64,000 nucleotides of DNA, from the NCBI GenBank assembly GCA_963809825.1, contig CAWELJ010000014.1, positions 68,554 through 132,553 of the forward strand, in the 5' to 3' direction. The DNA is from Bog-473 sp963809825. GTDB taxonomy: Bacteria > Actinomycetota > Acidimicrobiia > Acidimicrobiales > RAAP-2. The stretch's first letter is position 1. Each line of letters starts with the position of its first letter. Below, piece after piece: positions 61,657-64,000 of the stretch. The translations under genes were made by a program, and so were the position numbers. Under the pieces are notes generated by a model. That model was given only the letters and a program-made list of their open reading frames with translations. It ran no database searches and was not told the origin of the DNA.

Positions 61657-63114
61657 ATGGAAACGCTCCGCACCATCGGCATCGACCTCGGCATCACCTC
61701 GGCCCACACCGCTGTGGTTGTCGATCCCGCCGGCACCCCACTGGCCCGGCGCCAGGTCCGCCCAACCGTCGAGTCGCTGAACGCTCTTGAGGAAGCGGCC
61801 CTGGCGGACAGCGACTCGTCCACGTCCCTTCGGGTGGTCCTCGAACCCACCGGAGCGGCCTGGTTGCCCGTCGCCGTCTTCTTCATCCGCCGGGGGCACA
61901 CAGTGTTCCGGGTCTCCTCGGCCAAGGCATCGGACCTGCGCAAGTTCTTCAAACGCCACGCCAAGACCAACCAGATCGACGCGCTCACCCTCGCCAAGAT
62001 GCCGCTCGTCGACCCCGACTGCCTGCTCCCGCTCGAGCTGGCCGAGGGGGCCGCCGCCTCGCTCAATCGTCGGGTGCGCGTCTGCGAACGCCTGGGGGAG
62101 CAGATCACCCGCCACAAGACCCGGATCCGAGAGCTGGCCCGCCAGATGATGCCCACCATCGACGTGGCCATGGACACCGCTTTCCGCGACGCCGACCGGG
62201 TCGTCCTCGAGCACTACGCGAACCCGCACGCCCTGGCCAAGGTGCCCGAGTCCCGCCTGGCGGCCCGGATCCAGAAGGAGACCCGGCGCGGCACCGAGTA
62301 CGCGGAGCGCAAGGCCACCGCCTGGATCGCCGTCGCCCGCGCCACGGTGGAGCTCTATGGCGACGACCCAGCCGTCGCCTTTTAGGACCTGGCCGACGAG
62401 ATCGCAACCGAGATCACCTTGTTGAAGGTGCTCTCGGCCGAGCTTGCCCGCCACGAGGTCGCTCGGGAGCAGGCCTACCTGTCTGTCGACGAGCGCCAGA
62501 TCGCCCGCTCGCTTCCCGGTGTCGGCCTCATCGGGGGTCCGACGCTGGTGGCCGCCATCGGCCGGCCGGGACGCTTCCCGAGGGCAGCCAGCTTCCGGCG
62601 CTACACCGGGCTCACCCCCAAGGCCTCGGAGACCGGAGAGTCAGACGCCAAGGGCGAGGCGATGTCCAAGGCCGGTGCGAACTGGCTGCGCCGTCAGCTG
62701 GTGCAATCAGCGAACACGGCCCGCCAGGTCGACCCCGAGCTCGGGAGGATCTACTACGTCCAGATGGTCGAGCGGGGAGCGCACCACAACAAAGCGGCGT
62801 GCGTCGTGGCCGCACACCTCGCCGAGCGGGCCTGGGTCACCTCGCTGCGCCAGGAGCCCTACGTGCTCCGCGACCTCGAGGGAAAGCCCATCACCGTCGC
62901 CGAAGGCAAGGCGATCGTGGCCGAGCACTTCAAGGTGCCCGAAGAAGTCCGCAGACGCAGGCGGACGAAGAAGAAAGGGGGGAAGGTCCCTCAAGTGCTC
63001 GAGGCACGAAAGGCGTCACGCTCACGTAGAGATGACAAACGAGGCGACCTTCCCCACGATCCAGCTTCTTCGCCGGGTCCGACGTCGTCAAGGGGGACTC
63101 TCGTCACCACTTGA
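61657..63114 (+). pseudogene. IS110-family transposase with in-frame amber codon
   Basis: Starts at ATG 61,657 with AAAGGAGG four bases before it. The DEDD-type N-terminus (IGIDLGITSAHTAVV, VLEPTGAAWLPVA, NQIDALTLAKMPLVD) and the C-terminal transposase_20 domain (LPGVGLIGGPTLVAAIG, FRRYTGLTPKASETGES, NWLRRQLVQSA) are both present in one frame. A TAG at 62,383-62,385 interrupts it after 242 codons, most simply a CAG-to-TAG change. The second half resumes without a shift. It is probably inactive unless the stop is read through. Confidence 0.82.
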
Positions 63115-63156
63115 CAAAGGGCTGCTACATAGAGTCACATTATTTGGACCCCTCGG

Positions 63157-63233
63157 TTATGCCGGGAACTGGGCAGCAGGGCATTCGTTCGGCCTGATCG
63201 GCGGAGGTGACCGAGGCGGGCGACCCGGCATAA
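63157..63233. repeat. Inverted repeat beside the terminal recombinase
   Basis: TTATGCCGGG (63,157-63,166) and CCCGGCATAA (63,224-63,233) are perfect 10-base inverted copies separated by 57 bases. The right arm touches the recombinase stop codon at 63,234. It may be the end, or core site, of the element that carries the recombinase. Confidence 0.5.
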
Positions 63234-64000
63234 TCACAAGGCCTCCAAGAAGGCCAAGAGCTTGTCCGGCGGGCGGTAGCGCCCGGGCGGTGTGCCGGGC
63301 GAGGCGGTGCGGGCCAGCGCCCGTTCTTTGATGGAGAGATCACCGTGCAGGTAGATCTGGGTGGTCTGGACGTGTTCGTGGCCGAGCCACAGGGCGATCA
63401 CCGAGGTGTCCACCCCGGCGGCGAGCAGCGCCATGGCGCTCGAATGGCGCAAGACGTGGGGCGTGACCCGCTTGGCCGACAGCGGCGGACACCGAGCCTC
63501 GGCCCGAGTGCGTGCTTGGCCACGAGGTCCGAGACAGCGTCGTGGCTGAGGGCCTTGCCGGTGATCGTCGGGAACAGAGCGTCGTCGGGTTCTCCTTGGC
63601 GCTCTCGCATCCAGACCCCCAACACGGCGACCGTGTGGGCGGTCAGTGGCGTGCAGCGGTCCTTTCGCCCCTTGCCATGGACCCGCACGTGCGCCCCGGT
63701 GCCGACGCTCGACGGCACGGTTCAGCAGTCCACGCAGTTCGCCCACTCGCAACCCGGTCTGGCAGGCCGTGACGAGCAGGGCATGGTCCCGGCGCCCGTG
63801 CCAGGTGCTCCAGTCGACTGTGCAGCAGTGCCTCGACCTCGGCCGGTGTGAGGAACGACACGACCGTGCGTCGGGTCCGTTTCTCGGGGATGGCGAGCAC
63901 CCGGGCGATCAGGTCGGCGTGCGCAGGCTCGTAGTAGGCAGCGAAGCGGAAGAAGGAGCGAATCGCGGCCAGCCGAGCGTTGCGGGTCACCACAGCGTTG
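63234..64000 (-). pseudogene. Tyrosine recombinase, multiply frameshifted, runs off window edge
   Basis: The minus strand carries, in three frames in order, NARLAAIRSFFRFAAYYEP (core-binding domain), RTVVSFLTPAEVEALL, TGLRVGELRGL (first catalytic Arg), VHGKGRKDRCTPLTAHT (Lys hairpin), HVLRHSSAMALL (His-x2-Arg), WLGHEHVQTTQIYLHGD (His and the catalytic Tyr). Frames change near 63,510, 63,720 and 63,800. All active residues survive, but no single frame spans them. The layout is like transposon-borne recombinases (Tn554-like). Its N-terminus is outside the window. Confidence 0.75.

Overview
The window is high-GC (roughly 70 %) DNA from an actinobacterium. The gene content fits Actinomycetota and is most like an Acidimicrobiia-type lineage: GTG starts and leaderless genes, an F420-type PPOX protein, TIGR03086/DinB-like thiol-related proteins, a group 3b [NiFe] hydrogenase, a two-piece LigD and a DUF2236 protein. 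The class-level placement is inference. No rRNA gene, intact tRNA gene, CRISPR array or replication origin was seen.

Bases 1-12,560 are housekeeping and catabolic genes: the end of an acyl-CoA dehydrogenase, NDH-2, Nudix, aldo/keto reductase, an ArfB-like GGQ protein, SurE, an aldose-1-epimerase-like protein, SDR, DUF2236, a ketopantoate reductase-like protein, a frameshifted DinB-like gene, a PPOX protein and a large arylsulfatase. Bases 12,550-19,720 hold a secreted beta-propeller protein and a minus-strand sugar locus (PfkB kinase, ROK kinase, binding protein, ATPase, permease) with strong hairpins in its leaders. Bases 19,795-26,783 carry two small proteins, a CoA-transferase/hydrolase, PEP synthase, enoyl-CoA hydratase and a five-bladed-propeller lipoprotein.

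Bases 26,896-38,038 form a redox block. A 2-oxoacid:ferredoxin oxidoreductase (gamma, alpha, beta) is translationally coupled to a GltD-like flavoprotein fused to ferredoxin domains. It is divergent from GAPDH and a five-gene group 3b hydrogenase operon with its maturation protease; one of the operon genes encodes a stand-alone cyclic-nucleotide-binding domain. Together these could exchange electrons between 2-oxoacids, ferredoxin, NAD(P)H and H2. Bases 38,088-50,344 hold a phosphoribosyltransferase-hydrolase fusion, a TIG-domain membrane protein, an IDH-like protein, the two LigD parts, membrane proteins, a K+ channel, a YihY protein and a second large arylsulfatase.

Bases 50,345-64,000 are accessory DNA. 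Three copies of the 3' half of a tRNA-Lys(CTT) gene (about 50.69, 54.48 and 55.90 kb) look like attachment-site scars. They bracket a TetR/DszB-like desulfinase/rhodanese module and an XRE/nucleotidyltransferase pair. Around them are a tyrosine-recombinase tail, an IS30 fragment, tandem att-arm repeats, a decayed IS3 element, an IS110 element with an in-frame amber codon, and a multiply frameshifted recombinase at the window end. Between these lies a compact MarR-regulated divergent locus with two matching operators.
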